Positions 30,084-42,692 of a DNA stretch of 64,000 nucleotides are shown here, in pieces (the stretch's first letter is position 1; the number at the start of each line of letters is the position of its first letter). The DNA lies in NCBI GenBank assembly GCA_015698045.1, contig BLAL01000033.1, positions 62,001 to 126,000 of the forward strand, given 5' to 3'. Under the pieces are notes generated by a model that searched no databases, was not told the DNA's origin, and saw nothing but the letters and a program-made list of their open reading frames with translations. This stretch comes from Rhizophagus clarus. Lineage: Eukaryota; Glomeromycota; Glomeromycetes; Glomerales; Glomeraceae. The position numbers were made by a program, and so were the translations under genes.

Positions 30084-32208
30084 ATGCCTAATAACATTGC
30101 TAGACGAGGCCGCGGCTCCTTTAATCCTAATAGTAGGAAGGCCAGCCACCACGAACAGAAAAAAGACAATAATAACTCTGATAACTCTGGTTCTGACAGT
30201 GAGAACACCGTTCAATAAAAACGTACTCGAACTACCTCTGACAACACTATGGATGAAGATTACGTTGCCAGTCCAGCGGCTGACGTTGATGTAGAAGGTC
30301 TCTCTTCTCCTTCTAAAGAAAATAATACTGCTTCAACTTCTCTCTCCTCCCATCCGAATATGGCTGCGGCTCTTTCTGCGCCTAACGATAACGTGTTTGA
30401 TAGACTCAACGCGTCCATGCATGCTAGAATAATGACTCCTGCATCCCCCCCTAACGCGTCGCCTGATAAGGCTACTGATGATGAACCCCCTGTTGATCAA
30501 CTCCTTGTTCAATCTCCAACCTTTTCCATTGAAAGAAATGATTTTCAAGCTGCAGCTGCCCCTAACTCTGCCCCTGAAACTTTAAAGAACTTCACCACAA
30601 ATAAGGCATTGATTGATGCCGTCAACAACACCTTTTTAGAGATGTATGAATCGTATACTGGAAAAGCAAGAATGACTGGTTCTGGTGATGCCAAACGCCT
30701 CGTTATTCATTTCCAAACTATGGAGGCACGTGATGCTTGTGTTGGTGCTGCCCACCAGCAGTTCCCTGACCTTGTATTCCATGCCCACGATCCCAAACAA
30801 CTCCGGAGTGATGAAGATCTTCAAGCCATTCAAGTTACCAATTTCCCTTCTTCTTAACCAAAGAAAATATCATGTCTTATTTTAAAAAATTTGGTAACAT
30901 TGCATTCTGTCGAGTTTACTCCAGGAGAAATGCCAAAGTGCAACAAGCCAGAATTGTTTATGATTCTGCTCACTCTATTACCCGTTTTGATACCCAATGG
31001 GCTGTTTATTGCTTCTCCACCTGCTTCCGGGTGACTCCATGTCACTACACGATCGATCAGAAATCCTCTCGCCACGAATTTGTTGTTACGCTCACACAAT
31101 TACCTCCTAACACCAAGGATATTGAATTGGCCCCCCTTACTAGAGATCTGGGTGCTAAAGCCGTCAATGTTCCTCTCTCATTAAACTCTTACAAACCCAA
31201 AAGATGGGCTTACGTCACATTCAATTCACAAGAAACCATGGATGCCGCTATGGAGCAGATTATTGGTTTTCGCGGTCATACTTTACAATGAAACCTCCCA
31301 GACAATACTAACAAACTATGCCATAGATGTGGTAAATTAGGCTGTGCTCCCAATCAATGCCCAAGCCGCCAAGAACGGGGTCGTACTAGGGGACGGAACC
31401 CGTGGCTGCACTCAAAGAACGCTTCAATATCAACCAACCTGCCAGGCCTAAAGAGCGTTCGTGCTCAGGTTCTCGTTCACGCTTACACTCGAAAGGTCCT
31501 GGCAACTCTCAATCCTCCCAGCCCCAAAATCCCTTAGCTAACACTCGATCTATTAATAATCCTAACCAGGATCACTCTAAATCCAACGATAAACATGATC
31601 ATTCAATTTCCTTTTCTACGGTCTTGCGTACTCCTCCTTCCCTTTCAACATTCAATCAAACTATTACTATGTCTCCTCACGAGGCTGCTAATATTTTGTC
31701 TTTGTTAAAATCTCTCCAATAAGACATGGCGGAAGTCTGTGATCGTATCACTACCTTGGAGTTCAACGATAGACGTATGACTCGTATTAAACAGCACCTC
31801 AGTTTACTTCCCCCACCGGGCATCCCAGCCACCAATCAGACTTCGGATATACTCATAGACGCACCGGCTTTATCTGATTCTGCTGCCACATTGACGTCCT
31901 CTCGACCTATTGCTTCGCTTGTACAAACACCTCTCAATCCTCTGTCTCCTGGTTTTGTCCCCTCACGCCCAGTTAGAGCTCCCCTCTCCGCTCCTATTAA
32001 TCTCCCTGAAATCTCATCCCCTTCTTCTACTCCTCAAGAGGTCCCTTCCCCCACACAAACCCGCGATGAAATTCAAGCCATTAATGCGAAGCATTCGGCT
32101 ATTGAAAACAAGTTGGACATGCTTGCTAACTCTATTAGCGGTTTTATCAGCTCCATTACTTCTTCTTCTTCTTCCTCAAACTCAGCTAATACAGCTGATT
32201 CCAATTGA
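30084..32208 (+). pseudogene. LINE copy 2 ORF1, pseudogene
   Basis: Starts MPNNIARRGRGSFNPN like copy 1 but has an early stop near codon 45 (TAA where copy 1 has CAG/Gln), then further stops and frameshifts (near 30855, 31289, 31390, 31720). RRM-like and Cys-knuckle regions remain recognisable. Confidence 0.85.
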
Positions 32209-32258
32209 TTCTCTCTCTTTTCACACATTTCCCTGTCTGATTTTATCATTGTGTTTTA

Positions 32259-35200
32259 ATGACGGATAATAATTTTAATTATGATTCTTTCGTTCGTAAC
32301 CCTTCCAACCCTTTGGATATAGATAATTTCTCTTTACAGGAGTCTTTATTTTCAACTGCCTCCCCTTCCCCTCCCCCCTGTAACTCCTTTAATATTTTCT
32401 CTTTTAACATCAATGGTCTTAAAATATTTTCTCAAAATAAAATTGAGCTATTAAACAATTTCTTTTCGCTTAAACATATCTCCTTTGGTGGTGTCGTTGA
32501 CACCCATCTACATCCTAAACAAATGCATTTTTTGCCTAAACGACTTTCTAATTATACTGTTTTTTCTTCTGTTTTAGACACCTCCCAGCACGTCCGTTCT
32601 TCTGGGGGTGTTTCCCTTTTTGTTGAAAATTCTTTAGCCTCTCACGTTCATACTTACTCTTCTCTTTCATCACGATTACTTTCTGTTGACTTATATTTTA
32701 AAGGTCACGTTAAACTGCGTATTTTTGTTGTTTATATCCCTCCCACTTCTGATCAATCCCTGCGCGACGAGACTATAAATCTCCTTATTACAGCCCTATC
32801 TGAAGCTAAGCGACTAGGTTTTCACCACGCCGTTTGTGGCGATTTTAATATGCACCTAGATCAATTCTATCCTATTTATTTTAACCAACCTCAGATCGCT
32901 TCCAAGCGTATCCATCGTCTTTTTAATTTTTTGTTATCAAATAGATATGCTGATTTTACCCCTGTTAATTTTTCTTCTGCATCTTTGGGTACCTTTCACC
33001 GTGCAGACCTTATTTCCCGCATTGATTATGTTTGATCTTGTCCCTTTTTCAAATGCTTTTTACTCACCTCCGTCATTTTCGACACACGAGATGTTAATTT
33101 TTCTGATCATAATCCTGTTATTACCTATTATGATTCTTCCTTTTTATCTTCTTCTATCAAGCCAGCTCATGTTTGACAGCTTAAACATCAATCCCGTCGT
33201 ATTTTTTCTTTTGCTTCAGTTACTCCCTCGCAATGGGATGACTTTTCTGTTCACATTGATAATTTATGTAATATATCTCCCACTATTTTTGCCTCTTGGT
33301 ATGTCAATCGGATGTGTGAATATTTGCACACTAACATTATTGCTGGGGCTAATGCTATTTTACCCGCACGTACTGTTGGTAATGACTATACCCCTAAACT
33401 CCCTAAAGATTTGGAAACCTTGATACAACACTATCGTTTCCTTAATCGTGTTCTTCATTCTGTCAAACTATTACGCAAATATCCGTACACTCTTTCTTCT
33501 TCCCATGATCGTAAATGGTCTGGTTACTTGATCCGATTAAATAATATATTTAATTTGTACAACTCTATCTTTTCTCCTGTCCCTGTTTTACCTTCAACCT
33601 TATCTTCTTGCCGGACGGATAATTTTAATAATCTATTTCATACCCTATCACATGCCTCTAAATTATTAAAGGGTCTACACCTCTTAAAAGAAAAAGAGTT
33701 TCAGGATTCCTCTATCAAGGCTTATCTGGAATCTCGTAATCAGAATTTCGATACTGACATTTCCTCCTTTATTAATTCCGCGCTTTCTCACTCACGTCAT
33801 CGCATCGTGTTGGATCACATCTTCATCGATCACCCTACCACTCCTCAATTATTAACAGACCTGAAAGATGTTTCTGTTGCTGTGACTAATCATTTCCAAC
33901 ATGCTGTTCCCATCAGATCTTCCCCTCTACGTACATATCAGCATTACCTGATAGATGGCGTTCTGAGTACTCGCCCTTGAATTCTGTTTCTCCCGATATT
34001 TATAGTTCTTTTCTTTCTCCCCCTTCCTTAGAGAAATGGCTCTCTACGGCCCAATGGCAAAGCTCCTGGTCCTTTTATAATTACATATGAAATACTCAAA
34101 CACTTAGGACCCACCACCAACTCTATGCTTTTATTTTTAATCCGCAAGTGTTTTGCTTCTGCTGACATTCCTGATTTGTGGCGACAAGCTATGGTTTTCC
34201 CTATCCCCAAGCCACATGAATGGCGTTGTCAACTGAAAAACACTTGTCCTATCACGCTTTTGGAAGTTATTCAGAAATCCTTTGTCAAGCTATTTTACAA
34301 CCGCTTGTCTACCATTTTGGCCGCTCACAACATCCTTAAAGGTGGTAATTTTGTTGGACTACCTGGTGGAACCTGCTGTGACCCAATTATTACTCTTGAA
34401 TCTATTATTCATGATGCCAATCACAATAATTCTCCTCTTTGGATCCTTTCACAAGACATTTCCAAAGCCTTTGACTCCATCAACCTTACTATGCTAAAAT
34501 TCACTTTGGAGCGTATACGTTTACCTGCGTCTGCTATTACACTCATCTTGTCTCTCTTTATGAACTGTTCGAATCGGGTTTTTACTACATACGGCAACAC
34601 TTCTTCTTATCGGGTTCGCATTGGTATTGACCAAGGCGAAGTGATTTCTCCACTTTTATGGGTTATTTACATTGATCCTCTTTTGACTGTTTTAAAAAAT
34701 GAGATGTTGGATCCTTATATTTTGCGTTCTCCAACACTGCATCCAAATATGATGGGCTCCGCTCCGGATATTGTTATTAACAACCTAGTCTTTATGGATG
34801 ACTCCACTCTTATTTCTTCATCCAAGGCTGGCCTGGAACACATGTTATTTATCACGGAAGAATTTTATACGCTGAATAATACTTCTGCTAATCATGACAA
34901 ATATGTTTTAATATCGAATTCACTAACATTAACCACTACATCCACTATCCTTCCTGTGGAATTTCATTTATCTCTTTCGTCTTTGAACGATATTTCTTCT
35001 ATTTCTGTCACTTCTCTTTCTATCACCTCTTCATTCCGTTTTTTAGGGGTGTGGTTTAACCTCAAGGGCTCTCGTGACTTTGTTAAAAAGCAAATTGCTG
35101 GTGAATGTAATTCCTTCGCCGCCACTTTTCGTCCGGCCAGACTATCTGCCAAACAAATTGTTTATCTTTACAACTCAGTGCTTATTCCTAAATTGAAATA

Positions 35201-38200
35201 CCGTATGCAAGTTACCCACCTCTCTGTGACCGATTGCTATGTTGCTACGCGAGCTATTCGTTCGCTTATTAAACACAAAGCTAATTTTTCTCGTTCTCTT
35301 CCTAACCCCATACTTTATCTTTCTCAAGCTTTGGGATTGATTAATCTGTCTTCTCATCTGATTCAATGTCATATTAATAATTTGTTTTTGATGGCTAATT
35401 CTTCCACTCCTCTTATTCAACGTTTGTTTATTTATAGATTAATGTTGATACAGTTTAGATTTTTAATTCCTGTTTCCCCTTTAATGGTGGTTGATTGGTC
35501 TTTATGGTCTACTATGACTGCCTTTAAATGTGATTATATCGCTTGCACTATTGCTTCTATGACTTTTACCCCGTTCCGTCTGCAACATGCTTGTTTCTCT
35601 TCAACATTTCTGGACCTTACTCTCCCTAGCCATACCTAAAGTTGCCTGCCGAAACTAAAGAGTTTCGACATGTCGAAATTGTTGAAACTATTTCGTCATG
35701 TGATATATATAATATATACATATTGTCAATTTAATGAAAAAAACCGTTTCGCAACAGTTTTTCAAGTATTTAATAAAAAACGTTGCGAGATGTTTTTTAT
35801 TTTTTAATTTTTAAACAAAAAAAACCATTTCGCAACAGTTTTTCAAGCATTTAATAAAAAACGTTGCAAAACATTTTTTATTTTTGATTTTTTAAGCGAA
35901 AAACGCAACGTTTTTCAAGCTTTTTTTTTTAACTTAGAAAAAAAAACCATTTCGCAACGGTTTTTCAAGTATTTAATAAAAAACGTTGCGAAATGTTTTT
36001 TATTTTTGATTTTTTAAACAAAAAAAAACCATTTCGCAACGGTATTTAATAAAAAACGTTGCGAAACATTTTTTATTTTTGATTTTTTAAGCGAAAAATG
36101 CAACGTTTTTCAAGCTTTTTTTTTAACTTAGAAAAAAAACCGTTTTGCAACGAATTTTTAATTATTTAATAAAAAACGTTGCAAAACGTTTTTTATTTTT
36201 TTAACTTAAAAAAAAAACTATTTCGCAACAGTTTTTCAAGTATTTAATAAAAAACGTTGTGAAACATTTTTTATTTTTGATTTTTTAAACAAAAAAAACT
36301 GTTTCGCAACGGTTTTTCAAGTATTTAAAAAAAAATGTTGCGAAACGTTTTTTATTTTTGATTTTTTAAACAAAAAAAACTGTTTCGCAACGGGTTTTCA
36401 ATTATTTAATAAAAAACATTGTGAAACATTTTTTATTTTTGATTTTTAAGCGAAAAACGCAACGTTTTTCAAGCTTTTTTTTTAACTTAGAAAAAAAAAC
36501 CATTTCGCAACGGTTTTCAATTATTTAATAAAAAATGTTGCGAAATGTTTTTTATTTTTTTAACTTAAAAAAAAAACCGTTTCGCAACGGTTTTTCAAGT
36601 ATTTAATAAAAAACGTTGCGAAATGTTTTTTATTTTTGATTTTTTAAACAAAAAAAACTATTTCGCAACAGTTTTTCAATTATTTAATAAAAAACATTGT
36701 GAAACGTTTTTTATTTTTAAATTTTTAAGCGAAAAGAACCATTTCGCAACAGTTTTTCAAGTTTTTTTTAACTTAGAAAAAAAAACCATTTCGCAACGGT
36801 TTTTCGATTATTTAATAAAAACGTTGCGAAATGTTTTTTATTTTTGAATTTTTAAGCAAAAAAAACTGTTTCGCAATGGTTTTTTAAGCTTTTTTAACTT
36901 AAAAAAAAACCGTTTTGCAACGGTTTTTCAAGCATTTAATAAAAAATGGTGCGAAACGTTTTTTATTTTTTAACTTAAAGAAAAAAAACTATTGCGCAAT
37001 GGTTTTTCAATTATTTAATAAAAAACGTTGTGAAATGTTTCTTATTTTTGAATTTTTATTATAATGAATGAAACCCGTTGCGAAACATTGTGATTTTACT
37101 TTCAACAGTTTCGACATGTCAAAACTATTTTGGCATTTCGGCATTTTGACATATTTTAGATTTCGACATTTTGACATTGGCCAATTGAGTTTCGGCAGGC
37201 AACTTTAGCCATACCCCTTTATATTTGTGTATGAGCCCGCATGTTTTTAAGGCTTGCCTCAAGGTCCTTCGGAAACGCCATCTTTATTATTTATCACAGT
37301 TAATCGCACCGTCTGGCTCCCATCTCATTTTTTGGACTGCTTACCGAACTGCCTATATTGCTCAGCTTGCAGATAAACGTGGCCGTTCTCTTTCTCATAA
37401 ATGGTATCTGGACATTAAGGCCAATACAACCCTTCCTGACTCCCATGATCAGTTATTGAATCGCTATGTATGTTCCCCTTCTGCTACCTCTTCCGTCATT
37501 CTAATCCTTGGCGTTACTACGATGCAAAAGAATCGGCATTGGCTCATTACTCTAGATGAAAGTGATGCTCCTCTGTTTGGCAAACAGCTTACTGTACAGC
37601 CTAAGAAAGATACCTGTATGATCATTCATTGGATATCTGACTGTCTCTTTTCCCCTGGTGATGTGATCCGCCTTCGCCCATGTCCGGGCTGTAAAGTACA
37701 TGTCCTATTCCCTTCGGCTGATAAATATACCCCCGTTCCACCTCGCTGTACCTTCAAGATTTCTTTGTTGAAATCTTTGATTCTTCCCACCAACTGCGAG
37801 CGTATTCGGCCAACTACCATGGAAGTCATTTCTCCTCACTCTTGGGCAGATCTCAGTATTATACTGATCCCTTATTATAGACGTCTAGATATTTTGTCAG
37901 ATTTTTTTTCTTCTTCTGAAGTTACGTGCGATTCGACTACGGCTTCTTCTTTAGACGATTTTTCTACACTCCCCCTTCCAGTTTCTCTCCCGTCAGGGTC
38001 TCATTACTGATATTATACCGATGGCTCCCTTGTTAACCTCGGAACACCTGATGTATCGATGGGTTGGTCTTGGGTCCAGTTAATTCCTGATGCTGGGTAT
38101 CTCAATTCTGTTGCTTCATATGTGCATGGCACTATACAAAACTGGCCCTCTTCCACTAGAGCTGAAGCTGCTGCGATTTATGCTGCTTTAAGCGTCTTTC

Positions 38201-39459
38201 CAGATGACTCTACCATCTCGATCTATACGGATTTTCAAGCTGCTATTGACGGTTTGAATTTATGCGCCTCTTCCTCCTATACTAATAGTCGTCTGTATTA
38301 CAAATCTACCAACTTTGAGCTATGGGCCTCTATTGAATCTTCCATTCGATCAAAACGTCTCACGGTCCTCCCTATTAAGGTTAAAGGCCATGATGGCAAC
38401 TATTGGAATGAGTTTGCTGATTCCCTTGCTAATTCTGCCCATTACTCTGATGAGGCTTCTCTTTTACCTGTGGCCTCGTATACTTCCTCGCATAACGTCC
38501 GCCTGGTATATGATACTATTGTTTGTGAATCTAACCCTAGGCGGCTCTTCAAACTCTACTTTCAGTCCACCTTTTTGAAAGACCTTTTGTCTCTCAGACG
38601 CTTCCAATTTGTCTATTGTCTATATAACAAAGATGACTATGTTGTTGACTGGGATCTTACTTGGTTTACTCTCAATTTATCCCTGGCACACGATGCTTCT
38701 TTCCAGGCTTCTCATGCCACTCGGCATTATACCTTCAAGTTTAAACTCTTTCTCGATGACTTGCCTCTCCTGGAGAAGTTGAAAATTACCTGCTCCGATC
38801 TTTACATTGATCTTCTTACATGCCGCTCGTGCCGTGATCACATGGAGGACTTGATGCACCTGATCCTCTGCTCCAAATGCCGATCTGTTATGCATCAAAT
38901 TCTACAATCCTATCAAAACCATTTGTTCTCCAAACTCCGAGAAGCTGGTGAAGTAGCTGATATGGATCCTACACCTATGCTTAGGAAACTCTCTTCTCTC
39001 TCTTGTTGGACTATTTCTTCTTCTAATTGGTCCTCTTACGCGCTTATCCAGGGTTGTCTACCCACAATGTTTATTGATTTATTTGTTGACTTATCCATCC
39101 CCAGACAATCTGCTATGAAGGTCGTAGCTGCGATTCACAACAACTTCATCCAGAAGCTTAGAAAACGTATCTGGAATCCGCGTACTTATGATAAAAGCAA
39201 ATGGGAAGACGCTATGAATATTACTCTTAAATTGAAAACTACTCCTCAGCCTTCTAACTCGCCTGCCACTTCGTATGTACCTTTCTCTTCTTTACCTCCT
39301 CTGACCCATCTCGTGACTCCATGTGACTCTGAAGTTGATTGGATCAAGAACTCGATGACTCAAGGTTTGCCATGGTTTAAACATTTGTCGGGTTTTATGG
39401 GTCGTCTAACGGTGCTACTTAATAACAGCTTTTGCAGGATGGGATGTCAATTTTTATAG
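32259..39459 (+). pseudogene. LINE copy 2 ORF2, pseudogene split by MITE
   Basis: Endonuclease, reverse transcriptase and RNase H segments are recognisable. The frame is broken by a TGA after SRIDYV (33033-33035), a lost segment around 33036-33312, breaks near 33960-34125, the MITE (35637-37207), and a TGA just before YYTDGS near 38008. The remaining pieces are 32259-33035, 33312-33980, 34125-35636, 37225-38010 and 38059-39459. Confidence 0.88.
35637..37207. mobile_element. hAT-type MITE family M1, copy 1 (1571 bp) inside LINE copy 2
   Basis: Terminal inverted repeats TAAAGTTGCCTGCCGAAA / reverse complement, flanked by an exact 8-bp duplication GCCATACC (35629-35636 and 37208-37215). The insertion interrupts LINE ORF2; removing it with one duplication rejoins the ORF. 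The interior is an array of about 60-75-bp units built on GTTTCGCAACGG and CGTTGCGAAACG with T/A-rich connectors. The 8-bp duplication points to a hAT transposase acting in trans; there is no coding capacity. Confidence 0.88.
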
Positions 39460-39731
39460 TGGGCGTGTTATCCATTATTATGTTAGCATAGTTGCTTCTA
39501 CTTTGGTTGGAACATATCAAGAGGGAAGATCTAGGGAAATTTAGTGTAATGCGATTTATTCTTTTTAGGATAGGTTTATTACTATATTTTTACTTAGGAG
39601 ACTATATAGCTTTGTTTTTAGTTAGTTTTATTTTATTTTGTTTCTTTTTATCAATTGTAAATTGTATCAGTTTAATAATAATTAATAAAGATAAGGGCTA
39701 CTATGCCGCGTTTGCCTTAAATTTAAATTCT

Positions 39732-40070
39732 TTCTTAAAGAAATTATAGATATTAGTCATATGAACCTATTGGCAACAGAGTCCCAAAAATCATAGCGGC
39801 TTCTACCATTAATATTGTGGTAGGCACAGTTTCTGTCTCAGCGTATGTCAACAAGTTCATCCATCATAGCCCAGTTCTAATGGACGTTATAGTGGGAACG
39901 ACGTGAACGTGTGTGGTGAGGCATTATTAGTTTAGATTTGATTTTTATAATTTGATTTTGGGATGAGTAAAAATTTGAAAGAAAGTCGTAAAATGCCACT
40001 TTAAATAAAATTTGAACAATACCTCTTTGGTTTGATTTTATTTCTCGTTTCAATTAAAATTTAATTTATT
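39732..40070 (-). pseudogene. First exon of the degenerate Myb/SANT-like gene in E3
   Basis: Reverse complement matches E2 16980-17300. It reads MPHHTRSRR at about 39930, but the tryptophan codon of the first helix is TAG and a second stop (TGA) follows in the segment equivalent to DIRQDRN. SRYDFWDSVANR is preserved. Dead copy. Confidence 0.7.
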
Positions 40071-40319
40071 ACACTTTTCATCATTAAACATATTAATTAA
40101 ATCATGTACATGTTTAATTGTTTTAAATATAAATATTAATATATCATATTTAAAAATAAAACAATTTATTATTAGCACATTCTATTGAATTTTAAATATT
40201 TCGCATACATTTCTTAAAAAAATTAATTTTTTTTAATCAATTTAATTAAAAATAATTATATTCTGATTAAATATTTTGCGTACATTTCTTAAAAAAATCA
40301 TAAAAAAAATCTTGTACAT

Positions 40320-40530
40320 CGTACATGCAATTACTAAATATCATCCTCTTGTGATAAATAAAAAATTACGCAACACAAATTCAACACAAATTCAACACAA
40401 ATTTAACAAATTTAACAAAATTTGGCCAAAATTAATAATTTTTTACCAGAATTATCAACACAAATTGAACACAAATTGAACACAAGTTTCAGTCACGATT
40501 TATTTATGTCACGCCCACGTTGTTGATAAT
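40320..40530. repeat. Single copy of repeat B in E3
   Basis: Same orientation relative to the LINE as B' of E2. E3 passes directly from this repeat into the left subterminal block, lacking the X2/transposase module. Confidence 0.7.
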
Positions 40531-40539
40531 TAATCTGCA

Positions 40540-41837
40540 TGATATGATTGTGCATACAGTATCGTATTTTCTGGCCAATCAAAATTAGGCTGATCCTTGT
40601 ATGTGATTTAATCTGCACGCGTTTTTTGTCCTATTTATTTTTTGTCTCTTTATTTCTTTATTTTTTTGTTCAATATTTTTCTCTTCTTTTTATTATTTCT
40701 TTATCCTTTTGTTCAATATTTTTTAATTATATACAGAATATTTACATATATTTCATAATTTATTGCTTTGCAGGTATAGAAATATTTGTTTATTAATAAT
40801 AATTATTTCATTATTTTTTACTTCTTTTTTACTTTGTATCGTAATACTGACAATAATATACATGTTTCCTTTATTTCTTTTTACTTGTACTTTAATACTA
40901 ACGATTGATACTAATTATACTAATTATGTTTTTTTTACTCCTTTTACTTAATACTAACAATATGTTTATTTTTTATTTTGTCTCCCCTTTCTTTTATTTT
41001 TAGTTTATTTTTTGCAGGTATAGAAATATTTGTTTATTAATACTAATTGTTTTAATACTAACGCGTTTTTTACCCTAATTGTTACTTTATATCGTAATAC
41101 TAACAATACTATCTACATTTCCTTTTTTTCTTTTACTTGTACTTTAATACTAACGATAATATTCATGCTTCTACTGTTTCTTTAACTCTTTTTACTCTAA
41201 TATTAACAACACTAACAATACTAACAATATTTCTTTTATCTTTATATCTAATACTAACGTTACTATAGCTGTTTCTCTTCTTTTTACATCTAATTGTATC
41301 ATTACTCTTTCTTTTTTTACTTTTATATATTCTGTATATAGTAATAAATACTTGTAATTTTTTATAATTTAATTCATATTATATCTAATAAAATATACAT
41401 TATATAAACTTATAGTATAAAAATGAATTTTGAAACATTACAAAATATTTATGTAAAATTACGAATCGTCAAAATATTTTAAAAAGTTGCGAAATATTAC
41501 GCAATAAAATTACACAATATTACGAACCGTAAAATTACGCATATTGTAATATTTTGAAATATTTTAAAAAGTTACAAAATATTACGCTTACGCAAACTTG
41601 TGGCAGGTCTAGAAACTTACAAAATATTATGTAAAATTACGAAATATTGCGAATGCGTAAAATTACAGAATATTACAAACCGTAAAATTACGAAACTTTG
41701 CATATCATAATATTTTGAAATATTTTAAAAAGTTACGAAATATTACTCTTTCGCAAACTTGCGGCGGGTCTGGAAACTTACAAAATATTACGATGCGTAA
41801 TCTTGCGCAACTTTTCGCACTATAAAATTTTCTGATG
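40540..41837. repeat. E3 right terminal/subterminal region
   Basis: Inverted counterpart of E2 9467-10560: GGCCAATCAAAATTAGGCTG, the GTTAGTATTA-type repeats (inverse), and the CGTAATATT dyad cluster ending TTTTCTGATG. No gene. Confidence 0.7.
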
Positions 41838-41994
41838 TAGTATCTGATTCTTTAGCAGGCTCTTTAGCTTGCGAAGTATCTTTTCACTTTACAATTTTTT
41901 TTGGGCCTTCTTGTTCATTATTATATTCGTTATTTGATTCCTAAGACTGTTTATCTTTGTTAGCTCTAGTGGAATATTTTTGTTTTTTTGGCAT
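41838..41994 (-). pseudogene. Accessory gene X1 of E1, 5' piece
   Basis: ATG at 41994 starts MPKKQKYSTRANKDKQS, a basic N-terminus like that of X2, then stops interrupt (TAG after KQS and a TGA further on), then SQAKEPAKESDT up to the E3 insertion. The SQAKE-AKESDT motif is repeated right on the other side of E3, so E3 landed between two tandem protein repeats. It is divergent from the E1 transposase, like X2 in E2. Confidence 0.65.
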
Positions 41995-42692
41995 TTTTTT
42001 AAAAAAGGTTTGAAATAAATTAGTAAAAAAAGAAAGATATAAATGGTTAGACTAAAGAAGCGTGAAGAAAAATTTAATATATAGTGGAAAAAGGAGTGAA
42101 TGAAAAAGGATTGAAGAAGAAGCAGACGAAAAAGGATTGAAGAAGATTTGAATGTAAAATCAGAGATAAAAAAAGTTTAAAAAAAAGGTTGGAAAAGTAT
42201 CCTATATATAAACTTTTCTAAAGTTTAATAAACTATTTAGATCAGTAAAACTCGATGCGATGTGTAAATAATTATAATGCATACTAATTAAATTATTATA
42301 GTGATGCATTATTAATTATAATGCATAATTAAAATATTATAACAATGCATATTAGTTAATTGTACTCAAAATTAAATAAATTATTTGAAAATTTAACAAT
42401 ATAAAACAATACAGTTAATCGAAATATAATGATGCATATTTAATTGTTGTACTCAAAAATTAAATAGATTAATAATACAATTAAGAAAAGTCTAAAAATA
42501 TCTGTATTGTTTACTAATAAAACTGATCGTTGTCTACTACTAGTAAAGCTGAAATAATGAAATACTGTATATATATTACATCATTTTTTGATTTTGTTCA
42601 GGCAATAAATTCCATTTTTACTAGTTTTGTTTAGGCAACAAATTCACTTTCATAAAATTTGGTTCTGTTCACTATCACTAAAATCACTCAAA
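41995..42692. promoter_or_regulatory. Divergent intergenic region of E1
   Basis: About 700 bp between X1 and the E1 transposase pseudogene. It includes a purine-rich GAAGAAAAAGGATTGAAGAA stretch (42080-42160), like the GGAGAAA stretch in E2, then AT-rich DNA with repeated ATAATGCAT words (42270-42440). No gene. Confidence 0.45.

Larger units (their letters stand above)
29983..39716 (+). mobile_element. LINE copy 2, broken, with a hAT-type MITE inside
   Basis: Homologous along its length to LINE copy 1. Flanked by TTGAATTTAAATTCT (29968-29982) and TTAAATTTAAATTCT (39717-39731), one mismatch. The position within E3 equals that of copy 1 within E2, so it descends from the same insertion event and is not an independent one. 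Both frames are interrupted by stops and small indels, and a 1571-bp MITE splits ORF2 at 35637-37207. Confidence 0.88.
28446..41837 (-). mobile_element. E3: inverted, internally deleted relative of E2, with its own LINE copy
   Basis: Left end CATCAGGAAATTTTATAGGG at 28446 matches the right end of E2; right end (reverse complement CATCAGAAAATTTTATAGTG) at 41837 matches the left end of E2. So E3 lies in the opposite orientation. Flanks are TA on both sides. It keeps the 50-bp array, a broken Myb/SANT-like gene with the LINE at the same intron position, one copy of repeat B, and the left subterminal block, but has no X2 and no transposase. Without LINE and MITE it is about 3.6 kb, a typical non-autonomous derivative. 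Inserted in an exon of X1. Confidence 0.82.

Noticed and set aside
36623-36847. Frames with 'FFIFDFLNKKNYFATVFQ' repeats in the MITEs (also 52095-52286, 59284-59484)
   Set aside because: Translations of the A/T-rich MITE arrays; MITEs of this type have no coding capacity.
9467-41837. The inverted arms as a pure assembly artefact
   Set aside because: The arms differ by many substitutions, an internal deletion, a MITE and repeat copy number, and each element has its own 2-bp flank.
28400-41890. A ~40-bp target duplication around E3
   Set aside because: The two flanking segments differ at several positions and encode a tandem protein repeat; removing E3 with a TA duplication gives a continuous frame.
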